This document shows, piece after piece, positions 1-11,242 of a stretch of DNA of 64,000 bases. This DNA is from Lytechinus pictus (lineage: Eukaryota; Echinodermata; Echinoidea; Temnopleuroida; Toxopneustidae): assembly GCF_037042905.1 (NCBI RefSeq), contig NC_087253.1, positions 12,939,001-13,003,000 on the forward strand, written 5' to 3'. The translations under genes and the position numbers were made by a program. The notes under the pieces are model-generated. The model was given only the letters and a program-made list of their open reading frames with translations. It was not told the origin of the DNA and did no database searches. Each line of letters starts with the position of its first letter. The first letter of the stretch is position 1.

Positions 1-295
1 GATTGCTTAAGTGTTCCCGTTACATGTTATAATGGGTTACACTAAACTGGTATTAGAAAGTAGATGGCAACATGGTCCTAGCCCATTAACATGCACCGGT
101 ACTACATTTTTCGTCTGACCCTTAAAATCCAAAATTATCAGACTTTGAGCGTGCCAGGAAAATACCACAGATTTAAGGCCTGTCTTTTTCCAGAACACGC
201 ATCTCCCTCCATCTTTCTCTCTTTCCCTCTGTCTATACGTCTGTCTCTTTATGTATGTATGTATGTAATCTTTCTCAGTAACTTGCCAATTCTTC
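1..295. other. Non-coding, no feature recognised
   Basis: AT-rich sequence with a pyrimidine-rich stretch near 190-260. The open frame here has no recognisable domain and I do not regard it as a gene. Confidence 0.5.
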
Positions 296-690
296 TACTG
301 CCAATTTGTCCACTCACCACATGGTCTACTTTCATAATGCCATTCCGTCCATCAACATTTCGTCTAACAACCAGTTGGTCCAACAACTATTCGGTACAAT
401 CATCGCTTCGTCTAATCAACATTTCGTCTATGACCATTTCGTCTCATAACTTATTGGTCTAATATCCATTTCATTTTCATTCATTTTGCACAATTAACAC
501 TTTAGTCCAATTAGACCAAAAGGTATAAATGGCTATTGGACCAACTGGTTATTAGACGAAATGGTGAGTGGTCAAATTGGAAATTAGACCATGTGGATAC
601 TGGATGAACTGATGGTAGGCCTAGTCTAAGTGATAGTAGACGAGTTGGCAATTTGACGAAATGGCACTAGACGAATTGGAAATAAACCTT
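296..690. repeat. Fold-back array of 16-bp spaced motifs
   Basis: The left half repeats a degenerate CATTTCGTCTAA / CCAGTTGGTCC motif. The core GTC recurs at 308, 324, 347, 362, 378, 394 (GTA), 410, 426, 441 and 457. The right half carries the same motif in reverse complement (TTAGACGAAATGG, GGACCAACTGG), with GAC at 514, 539, 555, 587, 639, 655 and 670 and degenerate members at 571 and 603. Steps are almost all 15-16 bp. The whole forms a large imperfect hairpin. Family unknown to me. Confidence 0.75.
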
Positions 691-1164
691 TTCCTCTACA
701 CGTTTTTCTGTTTCTCTCTCCCTCTCTCTCTCTCTCATTCATTCTCTTTCCCTCCCTCTCCCTAGTGTGACTGTGAAAGATTTTATCTGAGTTTATGAGG
801 TTATGACTAAAGCTTACATCACCATGATACATGCCTTCATGTTTACACGTACTGTGACGGCATCACTCAACATATACATGTTTGTGCTGAGATTTAATTT
901 CGCCAAACATGACCAGTATAAAGCGCTTGGACTTGGAGGTATACATTTAGCCAAATTTTACCCATGGAAGGGTGGGGCGCTCACATCTAGTGTTGAAGTA
1001 CGCATGCCTCAGTCAAACCCAAAATGGAGGTCTAATGCTACCCTTGTTACTTTCGCATGGTCATTTTGTAAAGTCATACATCATACGAGGTGCTTTCATA
1101 CCCATCCAATCACTAAAATCTTCTCTTTTTTTTAATCATTGCTTGAACTTGTCGAGGCCAGGGC

Positions 1165-1775
1165 GCTACCATCCTCCGGGCTGAAAATATTCATATCTTA
1201 ATAGATAGAGTAAAATTTACAGAGCAAAGTGCTGAAAATTTCATCAAAATCAGATAACAAATAACAGAGTTATTGAATTTTAAAGTTTAGCATTATTTTG
1301 TGACAATATACATACATGTACTCATCAACATGAATATTCATTAGGTTGGCTGATGATGTCACATCCCCACTTTCCTTTTTCTTATGTTATTACATGAAAT
1401 CATAATTGTTTCATTTTTTTCATACATGTGTGAATAATGTGTCTCCTCGTTAATGAAATAGGTTGCAGCAATTAATATCAAATGCACTAATCAGCTGTCA
1501 ATCCAATTGTTTTCAGTTCTTGGTAGAAAAAATTTGAATAACCTAATTTTCATATAATAAAATACAAAAGAACAAGTGGGGATATGACATCAATTTGCTC
1601 ATTGAATATACATGAAGAAATGCCTAGAACTGTTTCACCGGAATAAGGCAAATCTTTAAAATGCAATAACTTTGTTATTCGTTGTCCGATTTTGATCAAA
1701 TTTTCAGTGTTTTGTTTGTCTGAGTTTTCTTTATCTGTTTAAATCATATCATTTTCAGCACGGAGCATCCCTTTA
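1165..1775. mobile_element. Diverged MITE, about 0.6 kb, TTAA-type
   Basis: The left end (TCCTCCGGGCTGAAAAT) and right end (reverse complement ATGCTCCGTGCTGAAAAT) form an imperfect terminal inverted repeat, and the right end reads CCCTTTAA. Inner sequence (CTGAAAATTTCATCAAAATC; TTTTAAAGTTT) resembles the elements at 15932 and 48349, so this is an old relative of that family. It contains no gene. Confidence 0.6.
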
Positions 1776-3000
1776 ATCTACAAACTCTACAACCAGTTGG
1801 TCTCATTCTTTTACATGTAGATGACCTAATACCATATCTTCTAAACCAACTTGGGCTGCGTTTATGCGACCTCAAGCCAGAATCATGATTTGAATCATGA
1901 TTTGAATCATGATTCAAAACACAAACATGAATCACGATGTCACAGAATCAGCGTTTAGACGACCTTCATTACAATGCTGTTTCTCCTCAGATTCGGGCCA
2001 ATCCAGTGCGCATCACTAGTGCGCAGTTTGACAGAGGAAGTTTTTCGCACGTGTTTCGGCTCTCGAAAAATCTTTTGCTTCCAGAATTCAGTCTATACCT
2101 AATTTTGTTTACTTCTATAGGGTCCATATGCTTCTATTCATCTTGTTAGTTTATCCAAAATGGTGTTCGGAAGTGAATTTCAGCGTAGATCCAATTTAAT
2201 ATTAACACTCTATACTCAACAACAACTGAGATCATTGTCTGTCCAGTTAATTCATTCACTAGAACTTGAAGTTGAAGACATGACCAAAAAATGAAAAGTA
2301 GTGGACGATGCGATGACCAACACAGAACTTGAACATGACAAGAAATGCATGCAGAGTAACCATGTACATACAATGAGCATATAGAGAGCCTTGAGCTTGG
2401 CAAGAGTCAAACCGAAAGTAGCCCGACACAGTGAGGTCATATAACCATGATTCAAATCACGATATCGTTTATTCGAACATTTTCATACGTGATTCTGTAG
2501 AAACGTCTTTCCAAACGCCCCTTTTTTCGTAGTTCATGTTTGTGATTCTAATCATGATTATATTCAATTTCGACTAAACGCAATCGTGATTCTGCAGAAT
2601 CGTGATTTGAATCATGATTCAGATCATGATTCTAGGGTGAAAAAGTGGCGGATAAACGCACCCTTGGTCTACTGTGAATTAGGTCTAAATTGCCATTTCG
2701 TCTACACTACACTTACATGTACATATTAAGTTTAATTCTCATTTAGTCTTTAATGCTAAGATATAGACTAATTTCCACAATTCATATAATAGACCAAGTG
2801 GTGTTTGTTAGACCAAGTGAATATTAGATGAAATGGGTACCTAACTGAGAAAAAAACACAATGGTAAATGGCCAAAATGGCAATTAGACCAAATGATATG
2901 TAGGCAAACTAGCTGGAGACAAAATAGAATAACACTGTGTAGAATGATGGACAAAAATAGATGAAGTGGGTGTGGACCAAGTGGCAATTTACTGCTTGCT
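1776..3000. repeat. Second copy of the 16-bp-period fold-back family, interrupted
   Basis: CCAGTTGGTCT, CATTTCGTCTAC, TTAGACCAAGTG and similar motifs recur at 1790-1850 and 2665-2990, again pointing one way on the left and the other way on the right (for example GAC at 2792, 2811 and 2887, GAT at 2827). The segment 1856-2663 is inserted in the middle. Confidence 0.6.
1856..2663. mobile_element. TIR element with AATCATGATT repeats
   Basis: Ends are GGGCTGCGTTTATGCGAC and, in reverse complement, GGGTGCGTTTATCCGCCAC. Near both ends is a run of AATCATGATT palindromes (1882-1917 and 2600-2630). There is no coding capacity, and the open frames inside lack any known domain. The target duplication is not clear, so the superfamily is open; PIF/Harbinger is one possibility. 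Confidence 0.6.
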
Positions 3001-5732
3001 CCTTTCTACCCGAGAGAGTTGAATGGGAACTCCTTATATCTGAGTGTAAAATCACAGTAAAGAAGGTAGGCCTACAGGTGCCATAGAAAAGCCAGAGATA
3101 TTTTTGAAAGTGTGATATTATTGGTGGCAGCGGTGGGATGTACTTGTATATTCTGCTTAATCCTTTTTAAACAGGCAACATGTAAATATCTAGATGTCAT
3201 CATATTGTCCAACTGACCAAAGATTGGTCCAGTGGAATAATATAATCAAGATCACTGGAGCTTAAAGTGTTGACAAACTGGATTGAGTATTTAGACAAAC
3301 AGACATCAGTTTGATCAAAAGCCAGGTATGATTAAGTGTTAGTTTAAGCACTCCCACGGTCCATGTGGCCTAATACCTGTTCAAGAATTAAAGTTATTCA
3401 CGTTTCTACATGTAAATTACAGTACAGAGTCCCTGATTGTTGCTGACATGAAACAATTCACATTTCTTGTGTTTTGGTTTAAAAGAACATGACATTTCAT
3501 GTACATTATCCATGGTGAAAAATTCCCTGGAAAGTAGGTGAACTTCACAAGCTATCAGGATGAAAAAATACATTGGGGCTCAGGGCAGGTTACCGTTAGC
3601 CCCTGAAATACCCCCAAAGAACCCAGGAAAACTATTTTTTTAAAGAGCCCCTGTAATTCCAATAGGGCAAAATGTAAACTATATTGGCTGGTGAGCTTTA
3701 AAAAAATAGCATCACAAGGTTTTCTTTCTTTATTTTTTACCTGAAATCTGTTCATTTTTATCCTTCAAAATTAATTGGATATACAGTACCCACAGAGCAT
3801 GTAAGAATCATATACCTGATTACATGTGGTACTGTACAACTGTTATAGAAAATTATATTTTCAATCAATTTTATTTCCTATGAATATCAGTTTATTTCAG
3901 TGACTGTTCATTCATTTACAGTATATCTGTTACACGTTTTGCTACTAAGCATACAACTACTCAATGCAATTAATTTTTAAAAATGAAACAATTTGATATT
4001 CAAATGTACATGATAAATGAGAGAAAGAGTGAAAACTTGCAGCCAGCGATTTATCACAAGATAAGTAGTTAAAAATATCAATGGTTTCCTCAGACTCTCT
4101 CACAGATTCAATCATGAAATTTTACAGAGCTTTATCACAAATAAATGTACATTAAATAAGATCAATTCTACATGTACACCCCTACGCAAATTGCGGTTTA
4201 TGTATCAATTTCAATGAATTTTATCCCTTTCTTGCCTGCTCATGTGTAAGATGAATTGGAAAAAAAATCACACTTCTGGGTTATAAAAGCTATGCCCCCC
4301 AGCACTACCCCCCCCCCCCAAAAAAAAAAAAACCATTGTACATAACTACAACCAGGTGTAAAAAGGTTCCCTACATGCAAATCAGTTATTATAAATCACT
4401 ACAAACCTGTGACGTTTATTGCTTTTTGACTGCAGTTTAGTCTCGTAATAAAATCAGTTTGGTTTCGAGATTACAAAATAGGTACTAACCATACTGTGCA
4501 TGTACAAGTAGTCAATGGGTCAGATGCATAAAAAGTAGCAATTGCTCTTTCTAGGCTTTTGCTTGATTCTGAAATGATTGAGCAAATGCTTTTGCTAGAA
4601 AGTTCAAGCAATCACTAATTGACTGCTAGCATTTCCTTGACTGTTAAAGCTATAGCTAAAATTATTGCTTATTGGAATACCGAAGTATGGAGAAAAAGTC
4701 CTTATCCTTTTTTTTCAACAGAGAAATATCATCTCAATAAAGTGAAACCAAAACACACTCTTTTGGTAACACTTCGGGTCCAAGCATCATTCTAATAATT
4801 AAGTTCAAAGTTACCTACATTATGTAGTGTATAGTTCAACCAAAAAATTACTTTGTCTTTATATAACAAATTGTATGCTATCAGGTTTCACCATATTCTT
4901 GCTTGTATGCTTATAAAGTATGAAATAACAAAGACGAATGTACAGTAACATGCCAATCTGAAGGTTAAACAGAATGAGGAAGTACATTTGACGAAACTCA
5001 GTTGAATAGAACTTCAGAAGTCCATAATGGGCACACATGTATTCACATACACCCAATCTGGAAAATACCAATAAATTATGAGCCCTTGATCAAGCCTAAA
5101 ATGCAATATTCCCTTTGCCCTAATGTAATTCACATACTGTATAAGCTGTTATTTTTTAGTACAGAATTTTTCGCGAATCGCGGGGGTCCCGACATTTTTG
5201 CAGGGTGTTGAATTCATGATCGGAAGATGTACCAAACACTTTCACAGCATTTCAGAAGCAAAAATAGTGCTTTACATGTGCCAAAATATGCTCAAAACCC
5301 CCATGCTGACGTGTCTTTTGTGTATCAATATGTCCCTTTAAAAAACAGTTACAAAGTGTGAAAAAAAGTGGCTTGAATTTCACTTTTTTGTACCTTTACA
5401 TGTAGATCTGTCGAAATTCCAGTATAAATGAACCTGCAACACAAATATGGCATCGAAATACAAAGATGTTTTGCCTCGTATTATATTGAATTTTGTTGTG
5501 ATATCTTTTGCTATTAAACACACTGCAAAATGTCCACAACATTGGAGATATCACTGTGAATTAACCGTGGAAGTGCTTATATGAAAAATACCTACTAATT
5601 TGTGCATACTAGTACTTTGCTCGTTATCATGCTGGCAAAAATATTACTTATTTTTCTTGATTGGTGTAGTGTAGTTCATTATCATAATAAAGAGTTATTT
5701 TCTTCTTTATCGATTGGCTATACATGTATTAA
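3001..5732. other. Non-coding, unresolved
   Basis: AT-rich unique or old repeat DNA without a gene I can support. A poly-C/poly-A run lies at about 4310-4332. Short open frames at 3555-3755 and 4859-5211 have no recognisable features. Confidence 0.5.
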
Positions 5733-6174
5733 AGCACTCGACACTGGCACTGGTCCGATGGTCCCGGACCACTTGTTGTCGGACCAGTAACTTTTCAGAA
5801 ATAGCTGGATTTACTGGTCTGACATGACCAGTAAAAATATATCAAAATAATATACATTATGTTTTCTCCTCTTTAGTAAATAATAAAAACGGCTTTGGCA
5901 TCTTAAGAAAAGGCTTTCCAAAATTGAGAAATGGTTCTCAAAGATTATGTTGTGTGTGTGTATGTGTGTACTGTTTGTTAGTACGTGTTTTTTAGGGGGG
6001 CAATAAAAATCAGCAAATAAGTCTTTTTTATGTTTTTTCTTTATTTTGGGAGACCAGTAAATTTTAAGTTCGGACAAGTAAAAAATGGAAAAACTGGGTA
6101 TCTACATTTACCGGTCCGACATTAACAAGTCGGACCATTAGAAAATAGAAATAAAGGGTTAGTGTGGAGCCCTG
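5733..6174. mobile_element. hAT-like non-autonomous element, diverged
   Basis: The left end CACTCGACACTGGC and right end GTTAGTGTGGAGCCCTG match the ends of the larger element at 11243-13375. The shared interior is made of repeated GGTCCGAC/ACCAGTAA segments. The 5' CAGGG is eroded in this copy. Confidence 0.6.
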
Positions 6175-6802
6175 ATTATAAAAGTACATGGCTTTTCATG
6201 CTTCCGTAGAATTTGGCAATATCTGCAATAGTGGGATAATTTTACAACTTCGTATTTAATGGATATAATAGGATCTCTTTTTTATCACCAGGACAAAAAA
6301 CCCACAATATAGGTTCAATGAGAGTTTGAGGCTCAGATCCAATTTGCTTCTGTTAACTGTTGTAAACCAATGTTTAGAGCAGATTGCTTTATGCTAATAA
6401 AATGATCCTAAGAGCCAGAATAACTATTTGTTTCTATTCCACATGAATATAACAGTATTATTTCTTCTTTTAAATTACTGATTTGTATAGCACAGAAACT
6501 ACATGCATATATTCTTCTGCGCTGTTTTTATATTAAACTGAACTAGCTGATGATCAGAGTAAAAATATTATCTGTTTCTATTCCATAATAAAACAATGCT
6601 TGAAGCATTATTTGTTTAAATTCCACATGAATAGGTTTATTCAATGCCCAGAGTAAATACAAGCCTTAAAATACATGTACTTACATGTGTTTGCTTAGAC
6701 TACAATTATACCAAATTGTTAGTTGATATAGTGGTTGTACAATACAGACAAACTATGATTAGACCATGTGGTATGTACATGTATTGCATATATCTGAATA
6801 GA

Positions 6803-7120
6803 TTATAAATTTTCAAATGTAATACCTACATGTAGTGGCAAATTTAAAGATAAATGCCAGTTGTGGTAACAATCTCCTAATGAGTTCGAACAGAATCCAA
6901 TAAAATGACCACCCAAGTATTTGTATGTATAAATTAAATACCAAATACTTGTAGCTCTGAGAAAACTGAGTAATTGGTGAGAAATTAATAGCAAAATAAG
7001 CATGGAACTCCATAAAATGTTGGGTATTTTTCCAAGCAATGTTAATACACTGTCCCATGTATACCTTTTTGTGTTATAGTGATCATCAGAATTATCGGTT
7101 TTAAGCTTAGATTTCATGAT
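6803..7120 (-). repeat. 300-bp interspersed repeat, copy 1
   Basis: Reverse-oriented member of a family also at 8255-8560 (+), 20430-20690 (-) and 41290-41605 (+). Shared landmarks are ACACAGAT..GTGGGACA near one end, ATTATATTAAATTCTG in the middle and GTTACCACAACTGG near the other. No TIR or coding capacity seen. Confidence 0.6.
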
Positions 7121-7296
7121 TTCACAAGTTTATTTCAATGTACCAGATCTAGATCTATGATAATATGGTGGTACTTAACCTTAATATTAAAAGCTTTTTC
7201 ATTAAAAAATTGTTTGCTGCAATTATTTTCTTTAACCAGTGTGAACGGTACTAACTAGAACTTCTAGAAGGACGAAGTGGTAGAGCAAACTCGTCG

Positions 7297-7424
7297 GGGG
7301 AGTGTTTCATATTACTTCTTTTCCATGATTTTCATTCACCAAGCCAATCAGATGCAAAGATTTCAGTAGCTTATAACAGCTCTCCATGAAAATCAATGTC
7401 TATTTTGTTTCATGAAACACTCCC
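7297..7424. mobile_element. Small MITE (about 130 bp)
   Basis: GGGAGTGTTTCAT at the left and ATGAAACACTCCC at the right are inverted repeats. A related copy occurs near 9227-9485. A further segment containing CCAATCAGATGCAAGGATTTC follows both. Confidence 0.55.
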
Positions 7425-7511
7425 AAGGAAATATGATTTTTGTCAGTGATTTTCAGTGACCAATTTGTTCTGAACCAATCAGATGCAAGGATTTCAGTAG
7501 CTTATAACAGT

Positions 7512-8134
7512 TGTAAACATTGTAGCTGTGTCGAGACACTCAACCACCTCCTGAATAATTGTTCTGCATTTCTGTCCCAAGGCCGCTATACTTGGCGCCA
7601 TAATAACGTTCTTAAATGATTTGTAGAAGTAATCACAGAAAATGTCTCGCCTGATACAAAAATCCTCCACGACATTCCGGCTATTCCCCCGTCTCAACAA
7701 TTCCACCGTGTTGTACCCAAAGTCCCAAACAAACCTAAAACCTGACTTATGTCTGTACGATGAAAGTTCGAAAAAAATTATGATCATGGAACTGACAATT
7801 CCATTTGAACTTGGGATAGATAAAGCCCACAAATATAAATCGGATAAATATTCGCCCCTTGTCACTGACATCCGGAGTAACGGTTTATGATGTAGAGTTT
7901 TTGGCAATAGAAATTGGTTCATGTGGATTTATTTCATCGGACAACATCCAAAGATTGAAAAAACTGTTAGGCTACCTGCATGAGCGTAATACAAGTCCGC
8001 GTTGGTTTCGGCACAAGCTCAGTAAAATGACCCTTGTCTCATCATTTGTGCAAAGGATGAATCGTCCTGGCAGGATTTTAACAACTTTTGATAAAATAAG
8101 AAATGTCTCATGCCCAGGACTGCAACAAAGATAA
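7512..8134 (+). pseudogene. Decayed retroelement ORF tail: CCHC knuckle and restriction-like endonuclease motif
   Basis: In the frame starting at 7512 the sequence encodes CKHCSCVETLNHLLNNC, a C-x2-C-x7-H-x4-C zinc knuckle, followed by GRYTWRHNNVL. A TGA and a frameshift (near 7735) then lead into LKPDLCLYDESSKKI and ELTIPFE, i.e. K-P-D-x14-E followed by LTIPFE. A second frameshift near 7880 leads to FLAIEIGSCGFISSD. Knuckle plus [K/R]PD-x(12-14)-E is the C-terminal signature of non-LTR retrotransposons with a restriction-like endonuclease. No reverse transcriptase is left upstream. The clade cannot be named from this tail. Confidence 0.65.
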
Positions 8135-8254
8135 TTAATATCTGTTTTCATATAAAAGCAATTAAGTTAAAAAGAAATGCCAGTAGTTGCAGTAAACACT
8201 GATTTCATGAGAAAGTCTGTAAAACCAGGCTTAATTGTCAGTATATCATCGAGG

Positions 8255-8560
8255 ATCTAGATCTGGTACAGTAACATAAACTGAACTTTGTGAAATCTTG
8301 AAATCTACGCTGAAAAATGTTCACACTGAAGATCACCAACACAGATAGGCACACGTGGGACAATGTATTATTATTGCTGGAATAAAGACCCGACGGAAGT
8401 GACCGAATCCGCGCTTATTTTGCCTATTTCTTAGCAATTACACAATTTCTTCCAGAATCCTTTGGCACATATTTTTTTTATTCATACAAACAGACACTTG
8501 GGTGGTCATTATATTAAATTCTGTAAAAAGTCATTTTGAGATCGTTACCAGAACTGGAAT
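8255..8560 (+). repeat. 300-bp interspersed repeat, copy 2
   Basis: Same family as the repeat at 6803-7120, in + orientation, starting near the GATCTAGATCTGG motif. No coding capacity. Confidence 0.6.
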
Positions 8561-8639
8561 TTATCTTTAATAGAAATTTGGACCATGATGAAAGATTGGC
8601 AACTTCTCTAAAATAGTGGTTATACTGATTACGTTAAGA

Positions 8640-8900
8640 AATAAATAATGAGTATCACGTTGAATGTTGATGACAATAATAATAGTATTAAAGTATTGTT
8701 ATTAATAGTTTGATGCTTGTGACAATGATGATAATATTTATAATAGATACAATAATAATGACAACAATATGATAACAACAAAATAAAAATAATAACAATA
8801 ATAGTAAAATATCAATAAAAGCAGAACTTATACAAATAAACAATATTAATGACAACGATAATAAAGACAAAATGCATGTATAATACCAATAAAATTAATA
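8640..8900. repeat. AT-rich (AATAAT)n-like low-complexity tract
   Basis: Irregular runs of AATAAT, GATAATA and ACAATAAT. Compositional only; the minus-strand open frame across it is a product of this bias. Confidence 0.7.
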
Positions 8901-9009
8901 ACTATTGTGTATCAATAAGAGTATTCGCTTGTTCATACGTTTACCTGTTTACATGATTTATTTATTTTGACTATAGAATATAAGAATTTATTACAAGATA
9001 AATCGCAAC

Positions 9010-9225
9010 CAAGATCTTTGCTATATATGATATATTATTCTGTTCTCTTTTCTATCTTGTATTATGTTCTATACTGTATGTCCTGCCTCGGCAGTAATAA
9101 GCCAGGACCTGGGCTACATTTACTTCCTTTGTTAATTGTGTTTGTAAACTACTATGTAACTAATTATTTTATTTTAAATGTCATCTGATCCTTTATGAAT
9201 ATTGAAATAAAGTGATACAAAATCA
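9010..9225 (+). repeat. Possible LINE 3' end
   Basis: Contains a hairpin-forming TGTCCTG..CAGGACC around 9080-9110, an AT-rich tract and GAAATAAAGTGATA at the end. This layout resembles 3' tails of CR1/L2-type elements, but no coding remnant is attached. Confidence 0.3.
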
Positions 9226-9524
9226 TCACCAAGCCAATCAGATGCAAACATTTCAGTAGCTTATAACAGCTCTCCATGAAAATCAATGTCTATTTTGTTT
9301 CATGAAACACTCCCAACCCAAGGAAATATGATGCATCCAAGATCAGACTACAGGGAGTGTTCCAAATTGTCAGTGATTTTTCAGTGACCAATTTGTTCTT
9401 AACCAATCAGATGCAAGGATTTCAGTAGCTTATGACAGTTGTCAGTGAAAATCACCGACTATTTTATGTTGGTGAAATGTCCCCCAGGAAACAAGAAGCA
9501 TCCAAGATCAGACTACAGCCCTGA

Positions 9525-10336
9525 AAAGTCATTGCCGTGACATTTAAAATCTGGAAACCTTCCTAAATATCACTCCGCACTACAAGACATTGATAGGGAA
9601 ACGAAGGAAAGGAAAGAAATAAGAATACCACACACTTGAGGGCCTGACTTTTTACTAAGTACTATAGAAAGAACTTGAGATTCTGTTTTGATACAGACTG
9701 CATTTTGTGCAAAAAAGGCATCTTTTCGAAAGAGAGTACGGATTATTTTTTTCACCAAAAAGCAAAAGTAAAATGAGAGAAAGGAAATAAATACATACAG
9801 TATAAAGCAGCACCCCCACACTTAAGTCCCTGACTTTCTACAAGCAAGATTTAAAGATTCTGATTCAAGGCTTACTGCATTATTTGTGTAAAAAAGAATC
9901 AGATTTTCTGGAAGAGAGTACACATTTTCAAAATATAAGTCTTGACTGGAATGTGAAAAAAAAATTAGCAGCCTCCATTTTTAAACACGGATTCTACAAA
10001 CAGTAGGCACATTAAAGCTTAAAACAGCCCTAAATCTACAAGTACAGTACATGTACGTATACATTTGTGGGAAATTAAGGCACACTGTATATTTATCAAC
10101 TGCAAATAAGGATATACTCAATTCAATACTTGTCCTTAACCCAACCTCCCAGAAGGCTTTGTAATATTCAAAGGTAAACCTTTTTGAGGATAGATTATCT
10201 TTGGCCTTATGACTAATGTATTGTTTAGGGGCCGACTATAATCATCATCATCACAATCTCTTTATTATAAAAAAAAGGTCAATGCATATTGCAATACTTT
10301 GCAGAAAGTTCACAAATATAATTGGGCCATATAACC
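9525..10336. other. Non-coding, no feature recognised
   Basis: AT-rich sequence with two loosely similar stretches (9640-9760 and 9830-9920, both with GAGAGTACG/C after a TTC-rich part), perhaps an old duplication. No gene. Confidence 0.4.
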
Positions 10337-10610
10337 GGGCCCCGTCTTTAAAAGAGTTACGATTGATCCGATCAATCGTAACTATGGACAGAGAGCAACA
10401 TCAACATCTATTATGCATGTTTGTTCAAAATATTGTTAGCTATGATGTATATATTCATGCATTCATTGTTTTCTTAAAAATTCACTGCACTTCTCTTTGC
10501 ATACAGAGGACATTGTGCAAGTTTTTCGTAGAAAAAAATTGTGGCACTGATGGATTTCCATAGAGTTACGATTGATCGGGCCAATCATAACTCTTTGTAA
10601 GACGGGGTCC
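10337..10610. mobile_element. Palindromic MITE, GGGCCCCGTCTT family, copy 1
   Basis: The termini GGGCCCCGTCTT and AAGACGGGGTCC frame inner hairpins AGTTACGATTGATC/GATCAATCGTAACT. Three other copies are at 34615-34880, 44936-45208 and 62969-63238. About 270 bp, no coding capacity; the frame crossing it is an artefact shared by the copies. Confidence 0.8.
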
Positions 10611-11242
10611 TGTGTGTTCATAAAAGTGTCAAATGGTATAAGGTGTTTCAAACGGGTACATTAATAAACCAGGTATGAAAAGTCAATACAGCTCATGGTT
10701 CTTTAAATATTTACCTTACTTTTTACATTATGCCTGACATCTGAATGATATTAACTATATTAAACAGATCATAAATCATGATAATTACCGGTAAAAAATG
10801 TACATGCACATTAAATCCATTTATCCATGTACATGTGTATACATGTCTATAGAGTATTAAAGTCAAACCATCAATTAACCATGAGGTAAAAGTGCTGAAG
10901 TTTACACTGTACATGTTTAAGAGACTGGTTTAATGTATTCTATAAAAACCTGGGGTGGTATTCTGAGATCCATTTTATCTCAAGATAAACTAGAACATTT
11001 TATCTTTGTTAAACATCAGTGAGATAAAATACCCTTAAAATTTCTCCGACTTGGTATTCTGAGAACAATTTGATCATCTCTGTATAAGACACACCTACTT
11101 TTGAAGCAATATCCAATGAGAAACACGCTTTTATAGCTCTCTCATCTCACTCAACCAATGGAAATCCTTTCTGCCAGGTGTGGCAAAGGAGTGAGATTGC
11201 GTCAATTTATTGACTTCAAATACGCTTGCACTATACACTAGC

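Noticed and set aside
7494..7922. 142-codon minus-strand frame
   Set aside because: Antisense of the retroelement remnant, which has clear protein motifs on the + strand.
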